A stretch of DNA of 64,000 nt from Gracilibacillus suaedae (GCF_017599345.1 NZ_JAGFVL010000042.1:1-64000); one strand, 5' to 3'; numbered from the stretch's first letter, positions 1 through 10,088 are shown. Notes: generated by a model from the letters alone, not told the origin. Program-made: numbers and translations.

Positions 1-1
1 T

Positions 2-1561
2 TCAATTGTCAGTGTATTATGGATGGTATATGTATTCTTCCGAGTGAAACAATCAATCCACATGCTGCAATTAAACAGTTATTTTAACAATCGATTATGG
101 CGCTGGATGACAGAGCATTGGTCAAAAGTTGTACCGGTTCATGAGTGGTTAGCACTTCTTTTCGCACTACTATTATTATTTTTGGCGTGGAATTGGCTCA
201 TATTCGTGATCGTATTGCTAGGTCTATTTGTGCCTAGAAATAAACAAGAAAAGAAAAAATTAGCTGTGACCGCACGTGTCAAACGTCTGATTACGACTAT
301 TGCAATTATCTATCTTTTCTTCCTAGCAACTAGCTTACATTTTATTTGGAATGATTACCCGTTAAGCTATGCTGGGTTAGTGATTGTACTAGGTTCTATT
401 CTCACATACGGAGTAGTGTTATTGGCGAATCTCATGAATAAACCGATTGAAAATAGAATTAAAGCATATTATTACCAAGATGCAAAACGTATTATCAACA
501 GTGCGAAAAATACCGAAACAATTGGTATTACAGGGAGCTTCGGTAAAACAAGTACAAAGTTTATTTTAGATACGATATTGTCATCACACTTTAACACGTT
601 AAAAACACCGAACAGTTTTAACACGAAAATCGGTGTAACGATCACTATTCGGAACTCTTTAAAGCCATATCATGATGTATTTATTGCTGAAATGGGGGCG
701 AAAGAGCCTGGCAATATTCAAGAAATCTGTGAGTTAGTAGGGCATAAATATGCGATTCTAACAGCAATTGGGGAACAGCACTTAGAAACGTTTAAATCAT
801 TAGACAACATTAAAAAAACCAAATATGAGATTGTTGAAACATTGCCTGCTGACGGCATTGCTTTCCTCAATCGTGATGATCCAAACATTATGTCTTATAC
901 CCCGAAAAATCAGTGCCGTAAAGTTTATTTTGGAATCGATGATCAAGAAGCAGACTACTTAGCTTCTGCTATTCGTTTTCACAAAAAAGGAACGACTTTT
1001 AGAGTGACGAATAAAGCAGGAACATTAGATGCAGATTTTGAAACAAAGATATTAGGTAAGCATAATGTATATAATATTTTGGCTGCGATTAGTGTGGCGT
1101 GGGAAATGGGAGTACCTCTCGCCAAACTGCAAATGGGTGTGAAGAAGATTCAGGCAGTGAAACACAGAATGGAAATAAAGAAAGGCTTCGGTAATTTAAC
1201 AGTAATTGATGACAGTTTTAATTCAAATCCGACCGGTTCCCGAATGGCTTTAGAAGTACTCTCCTCAATGGAAGGATTTAAAGTATTGGTGACACCAGGT
1301 ATGGTAGAATTAGGTGATAAGGAATATTCATATAATAAAGCATTTGGTGAATATGCGAGTGATGCGTGTGACTATGTGATTTTAGTAGGTGAAAAACAGA
1401 CAAAACCTATTCAGGATGGTCTTCGTGAAAAAGGTTACCCGGAAGAGCAATTGTTTATCGCAAAAGACTTAAATCATGCGATATCACAAATACAAGCATT
1501 AAACCGGCAAGATGCGATTATTTTATTGGAGAATGATTTACCTGACACATATAACGAGTAA
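2..1561 (+). CDS. Membrane-anchored Mur ligase family protein (MurF-like), 5' partial
   Basis: The frame is open to the left window edge and the first in-frame ATG (base 23) has no ribosome binding site, so the start probably lies upstream. Hydrophobic segments at about residues 42-70, 88-108 and 115-137 (counted from base 23) precede a Mur-ligase ATP-binding motif GSFGKTSTK (171-179) and a C-terminal ligase domain (DDSFNSNP, VTPGMVELG). MurF-type enzymes join a peptide to UDP-MurNAc-peptide using ATP. The membrane-anchored version is a recognised Firmicute side-branch whose substrate I cannot tell from sequence. It could act in cell-wall or capsule/poly-amino-acid synthesis; the Mur-ligase fold is certain, the role is not. 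Confidence 0.8.
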   Translation, partial: SIVSVLWMVYVFFRVKQSIHMLQLNSYFNNRLWRWMTEHWSKVVPVHEWLALLFALLLLFLAWNWLIFVIVLLGLFVPRNKQEKKKLAVTARVKRLITTIAIIYLFFLATSLHFIWNDYPLSYAGLVIVLGSILTYGVVLLANLMNKPIENRIKAYYYQDAKRIINSAKNTETIGITGSFGKTSTKFILDTILSSHFNTLKTPNSFNTKIGVTITIRNSLKPYHDVFIAEMGAKEPGNIQEICELVGHKYAILTAIGEQHLETFKSLDNIKKTKYEIVETLPADGIAFLNRDDPNIMSYTPKNQCRKVYFGIDDQEADYLASAIRFHKKGTTFRVTNKAGTLDADFETKILGKHNVYNILAAISVAWEMGVPLAKLQMGVKKIQAVKHRMEIKKGFGNLTVIDDSFNSNPTGSRMALEVLSSMEGFKVLVTPGMVELGDKEYSYNKAFGEYASDACDYVILVGEKQTKPIQDGLREKGYPEEQLFIAKDLNHAISQIQALNRQDAIILLENDLPDTYNE

Positions 1562-2055
1562 GAAGGTATAGTTTCGTAAAAGAAAGGTTATAATAATCGT
1601 TTCAACATATTATAAGAGTCAAAATTCTCCTATTTATTTAAAAAATACAAAGTGCATCTTCAGCAAATATGGTATAAATGGAATTACTAAATAACTTTAA
1701 ATACTACTTTGCAAGGTGCACTTACCTAATATTACAAATAAAACTAATGGTTTTCATACTATAGCACCTTAGACTTGGCTATGGAACTAACAGATACGTC
1801 GACCATTATTAAAATTAAAAGCAATATATGAAAACTGATGGTTGTTCACCTGTTGATTCAAGAACATATTATTGGAGTAGAACAATCGCCTTGACTATGA
1901 CGGTTTAATGGATGCTTCAATACATCTTTCCGTGCTTAACTCCATTTGATATCATGACACCTCCCCATATTAATATCCGATATAAAACAAAATAAGATTT
2001 CATCCAATTAAAATGATATAATACAAATAACAGACTGTTCTTGATGAGGTGTAAT
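1562..2055. other. Gene-poor gap of about 490 bp
   Basis: No convincing open reading frame on either strand. It contains an imperfect inverted repeat (about 1651-1732, listed separately) and otherwise AT-rich sequence with many stops. I see no tRNA, riboswitch or transposase domain; it may be a decayed insertion. Confidence 0.4.
1651..1732. repeat. Imperfect inverted repeat, about 80 bp
   Basis: The left arm AAGTGCATCTTCAGCAAA and the right arm TTTGCAAGGTGCACTT are imperfect reverse complements, with about 50 bp between them. It could be the relic ends of a small insertion or a transcribed hairpin. No coding capacity is enclosed. Confidence 0.4.
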
Positions 2056-2868
2056 ATGAAACATTCGAATGACAAAGAATGGGATATTATAGATGAAGAT
2101 TTGTATGAAGAGATTGATTCGGAAGAAATGTATGAGCTGGTGCAGGAGGAGCGCCAAAAGCTGAAAGAAAAAGAGAACAAAGAAACAGACCAGAAAAAAA
2201 AGCCGCTTGTTCCAAGATGGGGAATTTGGCTGATTGCAATTGCAATGTTTATTCAAGTCATTGCAATCCTTCCACAAACTTTTTCGATCCCAGCTATTGA
2301 GTTTATTCAAACATCTGCACGCTTAATGCAGGACGAAACCGTACAACAATATCGTGAAGCAGTTGTTGTTATTGAAGGAGAGGACAATAAAGGAACTGGT
2401 TTTGCAATATCAGAAGATGGTTATATCATTACTAACTATCATGTAATAGAGGACCAGCCAAGAATTACTGTCGCTTTTCAGGAAGAAGGTCTGTATAAAG
2501 GTGAAGTAATAGAAACTTACCCAGAAATGGACCTTGCTCTATTGGATATAGAAGCGGAAAATCTTCCATTCTTGGACCTAAGCGATCAAAATAGTGAAGA
2601 TCAGCTGGATAATGTTCTATTTATTGGCAATCCACTACGTTTCAATGGGATTGCTAATGAAGGAGACTTAATTGGAAAGACACAACTGTCTTCTTGGGAG
2701 AAGCCAGTCTATATGTTAGATGCACCAGTTTATCGGGGGAACAGTGGTAGTCCGGTATTGAATGAGCAAGGTAAAGTTGTTGCGGTGGTTTTTGCGACAC
2801 AAAAGAATGGGGAGCACGGCCGAGTAGGGTTAGCCGTGCCGATAGAATATTTGAATATCAATCAATGA
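2056..2868 (+). CDS. Membrane-anchored trypsin-like serine protease (HtrA/DegP-type catalytic domain, no PDZ)
   Basis: Secreted or membrane-tethered S1C-type protease. An acidic cytoplasmic N-terminus is followed by a transmembrane anchor at about residues 55-78, then an extracellular trypsin fold. The catalytic triad is visible as H129 (TNYHVIED), D159 (MDLALLD) and S230 (GNSGSP). Family HtrA proteins usually add one PDZ domain; this 270-residue protein ends right after the protease domain, so it is a PDZ-less form. ATG 2056 is preferred over upstream TTG/ATG codons because GAGGTG lies 4-9 bases before it. It stands alone between a gap and a terminator. Role inferred: extracytoplasmic protein quality control or processing. 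Confidence 0.82.
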   Translation: MKHSNDKEWDIIDEDLYEEIDSEEMYELVQEERQKLKEKENKETDQKKKPLVPRWGIWLIAIAMFIQVIAILPQTFSIPAIEFIQTSARLMQDETVQQYREAVVVIEGEDNKGTGFAISEDGYIITNYHVIEDQPRITVAFQEEGLYKGEVIETYPEMDLALLDIEAENLPFLDLSDQNSEDQLDNVLFIGNPLRFNGIANEGDLIGKTQLSSWEKPVYMLDAPVYRGNSGSPVLNEQGKVVAVVFATQKNGEHGRVGLAVPIEYLNINQ

Positions 2869-2877
2869 CTCATCTAG

Positions 2878-2905
2878 ACTCTCAGTTTTACTGGGAGTTT
2901 GTTTA
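2878..2905 (+). terminator. Rho-independent terminator after the protease gene
   Basis: Stem ACTCTCAG / CTGGGAGT (one G-T pair) with loop TTTTA, followed by a T-rich stretch. Confidence 0.65.
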
Positions 2906-3237
2906 TTACCTTGAAAAAAGGGTATATGTATTTTTATCCGCAAAACATTTAATTAGGAAAACCTTACTTTAGCTCTCTTCGTTCAAAATAGGTTCAAATG
3001 AACTATCCATCATGATGAAATTTCTGTGAACATTTTATCATGATAAGTAAATATGTCTATTTTTTGAAAATAAAATTTAATGAATTGTAATTGAATCATG
3101 GTAGATAGAAACAAAATTTTCTTTTATTCTGTATAAAGTGACAAAATAAACTGGTGAAAATATACTTAATTTTTATAGATAACAGACAAAAAATTATAAA
3201 TACAATACGAATTTATAAAGGACTGGTGGTGCCGAAT
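2906..3237. other. Intergenic region upstream of sigI
   Basis: About 330 bp, very AT-rich, without a supported gene. The sigI frame stays open up to a GTG at 3154, but the region 3154-3237 reads as leader. It should hold the sigI promoter(s). I could not confidently place a sigma-I-type autoregulatory promoter. Confidence 0.4.
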
Positions 3238-3969
3238 ATGATAGAAAGCCAGTTAATCGATAGAGAATATAGATTAGAAGACCAAATTGAATTGATACAG
3301 CGAGGTGATGAGCATCTACGTAATGATATAATTGAAGCATATCAACCATTTATTGCAAAATGCGTTTCCGATGTATGTAAAAGATATATAAAAAAACAAA
3401 ATGATGAGTTTAGTGTCGGTATGATCGCTTTTAATGAAGCAATAAAAATGTATTCAAGGGAGAAAGGCTCTTCATTTCTTGCATTTGCTCAAGTGATTAT
3501 TAAACGCAAAGTAATTGACTACATTCGGAAAGAACAGCGGCAATATATGTATCCTGCTTTAAATATGAATGATGAGGATGAATTGGAAGAAAGTCCGTTA
3601 CAGATATCAGAAGCCAAAAAAATATTTGAACTGGAAGAAGAGTCTTGGAATCGTAAGCAAGAAATTCTCGAGTTATCAGAACATTTGAAGAAGTTTAAAA
3701 TCTCGTTTAAAGAACTTACTGAAATATCACCAAAACACCAAGATGCGCGTGAATCGGCAGTGTATGCTGCGAAACAATTAATAAATGACCCAGATTTAAA
3801 AGGATATGTACTACGTAAAAAAAGAGTACCGATTAAAAAATTATTAAACCTTGTACCTGTCAGTAAAAAAACATTGGAGAGAAATCGTAAGTATATATTA
3901 ACGGTCTTTATTATCCTTACAGGTGATTATGTATATTTAAGAGAATACCTTAAGGGGGTAGATCTGTGA
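3238..3969 (+). CDS. sigI: RNA polymerase sigma factor SigI
   Basis: Alternative sigma-70 family factor, paired with the membrane anti-sigma factor RsgI encoded directly downstream. The N-terminal half carries a sigma region 2-like segment (FIAKCVSDVCKRYIKK, FAQVIIKRKVIDYIRKEQRQ); the C-terminal half carries the SigI-specific DNA-binding region (VPIKKLLNLVPVSKKTLERN). Length from ATG 3238 is 243 aa, close to B. subtilis SigI (251). ATG 3238 is chosen because GGTGGT/AAAGGA motifs precede it; the frame is also open to a GTG at 3154. It overlaps rsgI by 4 bases (GTGA), so the two are translationally coupled. In B. subtilis the pair responds to heat and envelope stress. Confidence 0.88.
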   Translation: MIESQLIDREYRLEDQIELIQRGDEHLRNDIIEAYQPFIAKCVSDVCKRYIKKQNDEFSVGMIAFNEAIKMYSREKGSSFLAFAQVIIKRKVIDYIRKEQRQYMYPALNMNDEDELEESPLQISEAKKIFELEEESWNRKQEILELSEHLKKFKISFKELTEISPKHQDARESAVYAAKQLINDPDLKGYVLRKKRVPIKKLLNLVPVSKKTLERNRKYILTVFIILTGDYVYLREYLKGVDL

Positions 3970-5180
3970 AAAAAGGAATAATTGTGGAACATAAATCACG
4001 ATTTACAATCGTGATGGACAAAGATGGTGTGTTCCACAAAGCAATACCAATGAAGGAAAAAGATATTGGTATGGAAACCTTGTATCAACCAAAAGAATCC
4101 ATCTGGCAATCATTTTTTCTTTTTTTTAAAGGAGAACCTATAAAATGGCAAATTGTTCCTATGGTGTTGATCTGTTTACTGCTGATAAGTCCATTGTACA
4201 TATGGGTAGCAGATGAGAAGGCATATGCAGTAGTTAGTATTGACATTAATCCAAGCTTAAATATTACGATTGATAAAAACTACCATGTGCTGGATGTTGA
4301 ACCGATGAATGATGATGCTAAGCAATTGATGGATAATTTAGAGGTTAAAAACCGTACTATAACATCGTTAACAGATGAAATTATTAACATGATAACATTG
4401 GACAAAGCAGAACAAGATGCTGGTCGTCCTGTTTTAATGGCAGTAAGCTATTTAGATGGCGATAAACAGGATCATCATTTTGAAGATGATTTAGGTAGTT
4501 ATTATCAACAACTTGGATATCAAGTGGCCGTTTATGAAGTCTCAGAAGAGTTTAGAACACAAGCAGAAGCCGAACATGTATCGATGAACGAGTTAACAGC
4601 ACAGTCGTTAGAGGTAAGCGAAGGATCAGATGTCAAGCAAGTAGCAACTGAAAATGATACGCCTAAATCTTCCTTAAATACTGAGGAAAGAGAACTAATT
4701 GAAAATTTTTATAATCATAATGAGCAAGACCAAGAGGAAGAGGCTACTCAAGAAGAGATCGAAATTGATGAAACGAAACAGGAAGAGAATGAAGAAGGCA
4801 TAGAAGAAACTAATCAAGGCCAATCGAAAAAAGAGACAAACGATCCTGTGATTTTACCTGCTAATGCAAGTGAACGTGCTAAAGAACAAATATCAACGAA
4901 TAATGATAAAAAGAAAGATAATATCGGTCAAAAAGTGAGTGAAAAGGCAAAAACAAAGAGAGACGATAAGGGTCAAAGTCAAAAGTCAAAAACAAAATCA
5001 AAAGGAAAAAAACATACTCTGAACAAACAGAATGACAATCATAATAAAGATAAAAAATCAAAAGCTAAACAGGATAACAGGTCGAATAAAGCTAAAGTTA
5101 ATCATAATAACAAATCAAATAAAAAAAATAAGAAAAATAAATCGCTAAAAAAACATCCTGGTAAAGGCCATAACAAGTAA
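3966..5180 (+). CDS. rsgI: Anti-sigma-I factor RsgI
   Basis: Single-pass membrane anti-sigma factor that sequesters SigI. The cytoplasmic N-terminal anti-sigma domain (about residues 1-55, KGIIVEHKSRFTIVMDKDG) is followed by a membrane helix at 61-80 and the family signature SIDINPSLNI (91-100) at the start of the extracellular part. The remaining extracellular region is low complexity: an acidic Glu/Gln-rich stretch (about 245-285), then a strongly basic Lys/Asn-rich tail (about 320-404). The GTG start at 3966 overlaps the sigI stop, with AAGGGGG upstream. Family members in clostridia carry carbohydrate-sensing domains in this position; here there is only the charged tail, as in bacillar RsgI. 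Confidence 0.88.
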   Translation: MKKGIIVEHKSRFTIVMDKDGVFHKAIPMKEKDIGMETLYQPKESIWQSFFLFFKGEPIKWQIVPMVLICLLLISPLYIWVADEKAYAVVSIDINPSLNITIDKNYHVLDVEPMNDDAKQLMDNLEVKNRTITSLTDEIINMITLDKAEQDAGRPVLMAVSYLDGDKQDHHFEDDLGSYYQQLGYQVAVYEVSEEFRTQAEAEHVSMNELTAQSLEVSEGSDVKQVATENDTPKSSLNTEERELIENFYNHNEQDQEEEATQEEIEIDETKQEENEEGIEETNQGQSKKETNDPVILPANASERAKEQISTNNDKKKDNIGQKVSEKAKTKRDDKGQSQKSKTKSKGKKHTLNKQNDNHNKDKKSKAKQDNRSNKAKVNHNNKSNKKNKKNKSLKKHPGKGHNK

Positions 5181-5185
5181 GTTTT

Positions 5186-5217
5186 AACTGTCATCATAAT
5201 AAGAGGTGACAGTTTTT
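5186..5217 (+). terminator. Terminator after rsgI (proximal)
   Basis: Inverted repeat AACTGTCA / TGACAGTT followed by TTTT. Confidence 0.6.
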
Positions 5218-5238
5218 AGCTTCCATCTGCTTTTAAAC

Positions 5239-5279
5239 AAGGCTTGTCACAGTTTAAACTTGGTGACAAGCCTTTTTTA
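5239..5279 (+). terminator. Terminator after rsgI (distal, stronger)
   Basis: Perfect 12-bp stem AAGGCTTGTCAC / GTGACAAGCCTT followed by TTTTTT. Tandem with the terminator at 5186. Confidence 0.8.
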
Positions 5280-5329
5280 CATAATAATACGAGCTCCAAT
5301 TAGGAGTGTATCTAAGTTCAACGTTTTTG

Positions 5330-5560
5330 CTACTGCGAAGTAAGGCTCATTTGGCTGACTAATGCATGGTCAATATATTGCATTAGTTGTTCATGAGAAT
5401 TGATCAGGTATTCCTGTGAGCTTGGGTAGTGATAAGCATGTAAAAATTGTTCAATTTTTTTGGACAGTAAGTCATCCTTAGTACGGACCATTAATACAAG
5501 CAAATCATCCCATTGCCCCCATAACGTATAATATAATGCTTTGTCGTAGTCGATATTCAA
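5330..5560 (-). CDS. YhdB-like small conserved protein
   Basis: 76-residue protein without signal or membrane segment, resembling the YhdB family of Bacillus (YDKALYYTLWGQWDDLLVLM, then DDLLSKKIEQFLHAYHY). Function unknown in the family. A Shine-Dalgarno-like AAAAGGGGGAT lies just upstream on the minus strand. It is convergent with sigI-rsgI and separated from it by two terminators. I recall the family from sequence; no mechanism can be proposed. Confidence 0.65.
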   Translation of the reverse strand: MNIDYDKALYYTLWGQWDDLLVLMVRTKDDLLSKKIEQFLHAYHYPSSQEYLINSHEQLMQYIDHALVSQMSLTSQ

Positions 5561-5681
5561 CAGATAATCCCCCTTTTCATATTTGTTGTATACATTTTAG
5601 TTGGGGAATCATTAATTAGTGTGTGCGGTTTACAATGAAAAAGTCTAAAGAACTGTTGGTCTCGTTACCAAATATTATTTA

Positions 5682-5711
5682 ACATAAGTCAATCTGTTTC
5701 TATCCATACTA
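5682..5711 (+). promoter_or_regulatory. Possible forespore (sigma-G/F type) promoter for the spore lipoprotein gene
   Basis: ACATA (5682-5686) and CATACTA (5705-5711), spaced 18 bp, resemble the sigma-G -35 and CATnnTA -10 pattern, and YhcN/YlaJ proteins are sporulation products. The match is short; treat as tentative. Confidence 0.33.
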
Positions 5712-5740
5712 TTGATGATCATAAAAAAGGAGGGAAACAG

Positions 5741-6415
5741 ATGAAGTTATCAAAGCCTGCTTTAGCGCTGACTTTCGCTACCACATTAACACTTGTAGCA
5801 TGTGGCGGAAATGAATATGGCCAGGAAAATGGAGAGTATAATGGTAATCCTGCACAACCGATAGGATATAATCAAACATCTAATGATCCTGCGAATGATC
5901 GCGCTAATAATAGAAACCAAACAACAGATCCAGCTCGTGGTCAAGATAATATCAACCGAGATACACGAGAAAATGACAATAACCAATTCATGTTTGATGG
6001 CAGAACGAACAGAGATGCCGACAATATGACTAACACTAGACGTAATGGTACTAACTATGATGTAGCAGATGAAGCTGCTGAACAAATTCAGTCTCAGGTT
6101 GAGGAAGTTGACCGTGTTTATGTATTAACAACAGATAATAATGCCTATGTAGCGGCATCTTGGGATAAACGAACAAATAATGATAATCCTAACCGAAACA
6201 ATGACGAATTAACAGAAGAAACAAGAGAAGATATAACAAATTCAGTTAAATCTGTTGACAATGATATTGACAATGTCTATATTTCAACAAACCCAGATTT
6301 CTTTGATTTAGCAGATGAGTATGCAAATGATGTAGACAGAGGCGAGCCGGTAGAAGGCTTTTTCAGACGTATTGGAAATATGATCGAAAGAGTTTTCCCG
6401 AATGATGAAGAATAA
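5741..6415 (+). CDS. YhcN/YlaJ family sporulation lipoprotein
   Basis: Lipoprotein with an N-terminal signal and lipobox LVAC (lipidated Cys21). A long Asn/Asp/Arg-rich linker (about 25-105) is followed by the conserved YhcN/YlaJ domain (about 108-215: VADEAAEQIQSQVEEVDRVYVL, then DIDNVYISTNPDFFD), split here for brevity by the linker DNPNRNND. Family members sit in the inner spore membrane or germination-related compartments of bacilli. Strong SD AGGAGGG precedes the ATG. Monocistronic with its own terminator. The linker composition is low complexity and is likely to vary between relatives. Exact function in the spore is not established by sequence. Confidence 0.8.
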   Translation: MKLSKPALALTFATTLTLVACGGNEYGQENGEYNGNPAQPIGYNQTSNDPANDRANNRNQTTDPARGQDNINRDTRENDNNQFMFDGRTNRDADNMTNTRRNGTNYDVADEAAEQIQSQVEEVDRVYVLTTDNNAYVAASWDKRTNNDNPNRNNDELTEETREDITNSVKSVDNDIDNVYISTNPDFFDLADEYANDVDRGEPVEGFFRRIGNMIERVFPNDEE

Positions 6416-6423
6416 TTAAGGAT

Positions 6424-6458
6424 GAGCAAGTATCTGCGGATACTTGCTCTTTTTTTCT
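6424..6458 (+). terminator. Rho-independent terminator after the spore lipoprotein gene
   Basis: Perfect 11-bp stem GAGCAAGTATC / GATACTTGCTC, loop TGCG, then a run of eight T. Confidence 0.9.
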
Positions 6459-6459
6459 T

Positions 6460-6663
6460 GTAAGGAAAATATAAACATTGGTATCACAACTTTTTAGAGA
6501 TTTCGGTGCTATATTTTAGTGCATTTATGGGATCCAAGTTTTTAGCTCTGACATATGTTGTAGAGCAGATTTTAACGAAGGCCGCCCATTTCAACTCCTG
6601 TGGGAATAATCGAAATCCAATTAGCATTTAATAAAGGACCGGCGGGGTTTGCCGATTTTTTAT
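6460..6663 (+). repeat. Dispersed repeat family A, copy 1 (short form)
   Basis: Starts right behind the preceding terminator with GTAAGGAAAATATAAACATT, contains the hairpin-forming block AGCTCTGACATATGTTGTAG (6544-6563), and ends in a small terminator hairpin (CGGC / GCCG then T-run, 6640-6662). The same start, hairpin block and end occur at 58411-58677. This copy lacks most of the internal GGAAAGGGAAGTG module. Not coding. Confidence 0.7.
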
Positions 6664-6676
6664 CCGTGTCGTATTT

Positions 6677-6705
6677 TTGCATATTAAAGGTATTTATGCT
6701 ATATT
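6677..6705 (+). promoter_or_regulatory. Sigma-A promoter of the yrrT-luxS-mccAB operon
   Basis: TTGCAT (6677-6682), 17-bp spacer, TATATT (6700-6705). The segment just downstream (CAATTCCGATAAAAC) sits near the expected transcription start and loosely recalls CymR-type cysteine-regulon boxes (AATTCC half). CymR control is known for the B. subtilis yrrT operon, but the operator match here is weak. Confidence 0.55.
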
Positions 6706-6767
6706 AGTATCAATTCCGATAAAACAGAGTAAAATAGTATGGATTAACATAGATGGAGGAGTTTACC

Positions 6768-7415
6768 ATGGGGAGAGAATTTTTGGAAGTGTTTGAAGAG
6801 TGGGCTTCTACGTATGATGATGCAGTAACGGGTCATGACCCTCAGTATAGAGATGTATTCGAAGGATATGATACAATATTAAGTGAAGTTGCGCAGTTGG
6901 CTGAAGGTACAGTAATGGAGTTCGGTGTCGGTACTGGCAATTTAACAGAAAAAGTGTTAGCAAAAGGATTACAGGTGATTGGTATTGAACCATCAGCTCC
7001 GATGAGGGAATTAGCGAAAGAAAAATTACCTCAATTAGATTTGTATGAAGGTGATTTTCTTAACTTTCCATTACCAGATAAACCAGTGAATACGATTATT
7101 AGTACGTATGCTTTCCATCATTTAACGACAGCTGAGAAGAACCAGGCGGTTGCTAATTTTTATTCCTTGTTAGCGGATGGTGGACGCATAGTTTTTGCTG
7201 ATACGGTTTATGAAAATGAACAGGCAGAACAGCAAATTAAACAAGAAGCAAATGAGAAAGACTATTATGATTTACTGGAGGATTTAAACCGAGAATACTA
7301 TCCTCAATTAGAGGATATTCGCCAGCTTTTTGAACAAAATGGTTTTCATTTTGAAGCGAAACAACGAAATAAATTTGTTTGGTTATTTGTAGCGGGAAAA
7401 TTTGAAGAGGAGTGA
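6768..7415 (+). CDS. yrrT: SAM-dependent methyltransferase YrrT
   Basis: Class I SAM-dependent methyltransferase: motif [14 protein letters not shown] near residue 52, then acidic post-I IGIEPS and the Rossmann-fold strands through VFAD. 215 aa from ATG 6768, chosen over the in-frame ATG at 6753 because the GGAGGAG ribosome binding site lies inside the longer version. It is the first gene of a sulfur-recycling operon whose order matches B. subtilis yrrT-mtnN-mccA-mccB, with luxS in the second place. By that context it is YrrT, whose methyl acceptor is unknown; it would generate S-adenosylhomocysteine handled by the neighbours. Confidence 0.85.
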   Translation: MGREFLEVFEEWASTYDDAVTGHDPQYRDVFEGYDTILSEVAQLAEGTVMEFGVGTGNLTEKVLAKGLQVIGIEPSAPMRELAKEKLPQLDLYEGDFLNFPLPDKPVNTIISTYAFHHLTTAEKNQAVANFYSLLADGGRIVFADTVYENEQAEQQIKQEANEKDYYDLLEDLNREYYPQLEDIRQLFEQNGFHFEAKQRNKFVWLFVAGKFEEE

Positions 7416-7422
7416 TTGGAAG

Positions 7423-7890
7423 ATGACTAAAAAAATGAATGTTGAAAGCTTTAATTTAGATCATACGAAAGTAAAAGCACCGTATGTACGGCTTGTAGGG
7501 GTTACTACAGGACAAAATGGGGATAAAGTTTACAAATATGATATTCGCTTCTGTCAGCCGAATAAGGACCATATGGATATGGCAGGATTGCATTCGATTG
7601 AACACTTAATGGCAGAAAACATTCGCAACCATATTGACAATGTGTTAGACATCAGTCCAATGGGTTGCCAAACTGGTTTTTATCTAGCTATTCTAAACAA
7701 TGACAGTTTTAAGGATGTAGTAGAAGCGTTAGAGAAAACCTTGGAGGATGTAGTAGAAGCGACAGAAGTACCAGCATGTAATGAAGTCCAATGTGGCTGG
7801 GCAGCTAACCACAGCTTAGAAGGTGCAAAAGACATCGCTAAGAATATGTTAGCCGGAAAAGACGAATGGCACATTGTGTTTGCTGAGTAA
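7423..7890 (+). CDS. luxS: S-ribosylhomocysteine lyase LuxS
   Basis: Cleaves S-ribosylhomocysteine to homocysteine and DPD, the precursor of autoinducer-2. All zinc ligands of the family are visible: H57 and H61 in HSIEH, and C124 in NEVQCGW; the [13 protein letters not shown] signature is present. 155 aa, the usual size. ATG 7423 is used: the longer TTG version would overlap yrrT, and GGAG lies about 10 bases upstream. Its substrate is made by MTA/SAH nucleosidase (MtnN), which is not in this operon and must come from elsewhere; homocysteine then feeds MccA and MccB directly downstream. Confidence 0.95.
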   Translation: MTKKMNVESFNLDHTKVKAPYVRLVGVTTGQNGDKVYKYDIRFCQPNKDHMDMAGLHSIEHLMAENIRNHIDNVLDISPMGCQTGFYLAILNNDSFKDVVEALEKTLEDVVEATEVPACNEVQCGWAANHSLEGAKDIAKNMLAGKDEWHIVFAE

Positions 7891-7904
7891 AAGAGGGATA
7901 AGGA

Positions 7905-8834
7905 TTGGCACTTTATAAAAATATACAACAATTGATCGGAGGTACACCGTTAATGGAGTTATCGAATTTCAAACTCCCAGACGGTGTACGACTTTTTGCG
8001 AAATTAGAATTCTTTAATCCTGGCGGCAGTATCAAAGATCGTTTAGGAATCAACCTGATCGAAACAGCACTGGAATCTGGTGAGTTGCTGCCAGGAGGAA
8101 CGATTATCGAACCAACCGCTGGTAATACAGGGATTGGAATTGCTTTAGCTGCTGTTAATAGAGGATTTCACGTTATTTTTGTTGTTCCTGAACACTTTAG
8201 TCAGGAAAAGCAAGTATTAATGCAAGCTTTAGGAGCAGAAATTGTCCACACTCCTAGAGATGAAGGGATGGGTGGAGCAATTGAGAAAACAAAACAGCTG
8301 CTTTCAGAAATCCCGAACAGTTATGCCGCGCAGCAATTTGAAAATCGAGCAAATCCAGAAACTTATTACAAGACAATAGCACCAGAAATTGATGAAGATT
8401 TAAATGGTAAGGTATCAATTTTTGTTGCAGGTGCAGGAACAGGCGGTACCTTTATGGGATCTGCTCGTTATTTCAAAGATAAAAATCCAGAAACAAAAAC
8501 AGTAATTGTGGAACCTGAAGGATCGATTATTGCTGGAAGTGAAGCAGGAGCACATCGAACGGAAGGAATTGGTATGGAATTTTTACCAAACTATATGGAT
8601 CATACATTATTCGATGCAATCCATACGATCGATGATGATGATGCGTTTGATATGGTAAAGCAACTGGCAGAAAAAGAAGGCTTGCTAGTTGGAAGCTCAT
8701 CAGGAGCAGCAATGGTTGCCGCCTTACGAGAAGCAAAAAAGGCTGAACCTGGCAGCAACATTGTTACCATTTTTCCAGATAGTAGTGAGCGATATTTAAG
8801 TAAAGGTATTTATCACGGTGGTAAGCGTTCGTAA
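7905..8834 (+). CDS. mccA: O-acetylserine-dependent cystathionine beta-synthase MccA (CysK-like fold)
   Basis: PLP enzyme of the cysteine synthase family. The PLP lysine is K44 in GGSIKDRLG, with the substrate loop EPTAGNTGIG and phosphate-binding GAGTGGT following. Sequence alone would fit cysteine synthase, but its place between luxS and mccB points to MccA, which condenses homocysteine with O-acetylserine to cystathionine. 309 aa. The start is TTG 7905 with AAGAGGG 7-13 bases upstream, only 14 bases after the luxS stop. Reaction assigned by synteny. Confidence 0.85.
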   Translation: MALYKNIQQLIGGTPLMELSNFKLPDGVRLFAKLEFFNPGGSIKDRLGINLIETALESGELLPGGTIIEPTAGNTGIGIALAAVNRGFHVIFVVPEHFSQEKQVLMQALGAEIVHTPRDEGMGGAIEKTKQLLSEIPNSYAAQQFENRANPETYYKTIAPEIDEDLNGKVSIFVAGAGTGGTFMGSARYFKDKNPETKTVIVEPEGSIIAGSEAGAHRTEGIGMEFLPNYMDHTLFDAIHTIDDDDAFDMVKQLAEKEGLLVGSSSGAAMVAALREAKKAEPGSNIVTIFPDSSERYLSKGIYHGGKRS

Positions 8835-10087
<1,253 letters not shown>

Positions 10088-10088
10088 C

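Noticed and set aside
1562-2055. A degraded transposase
   Set aside because: I translated both strands in parts and found no continuous similarity to a transposase; only the inverted repeat remains noteworthy.
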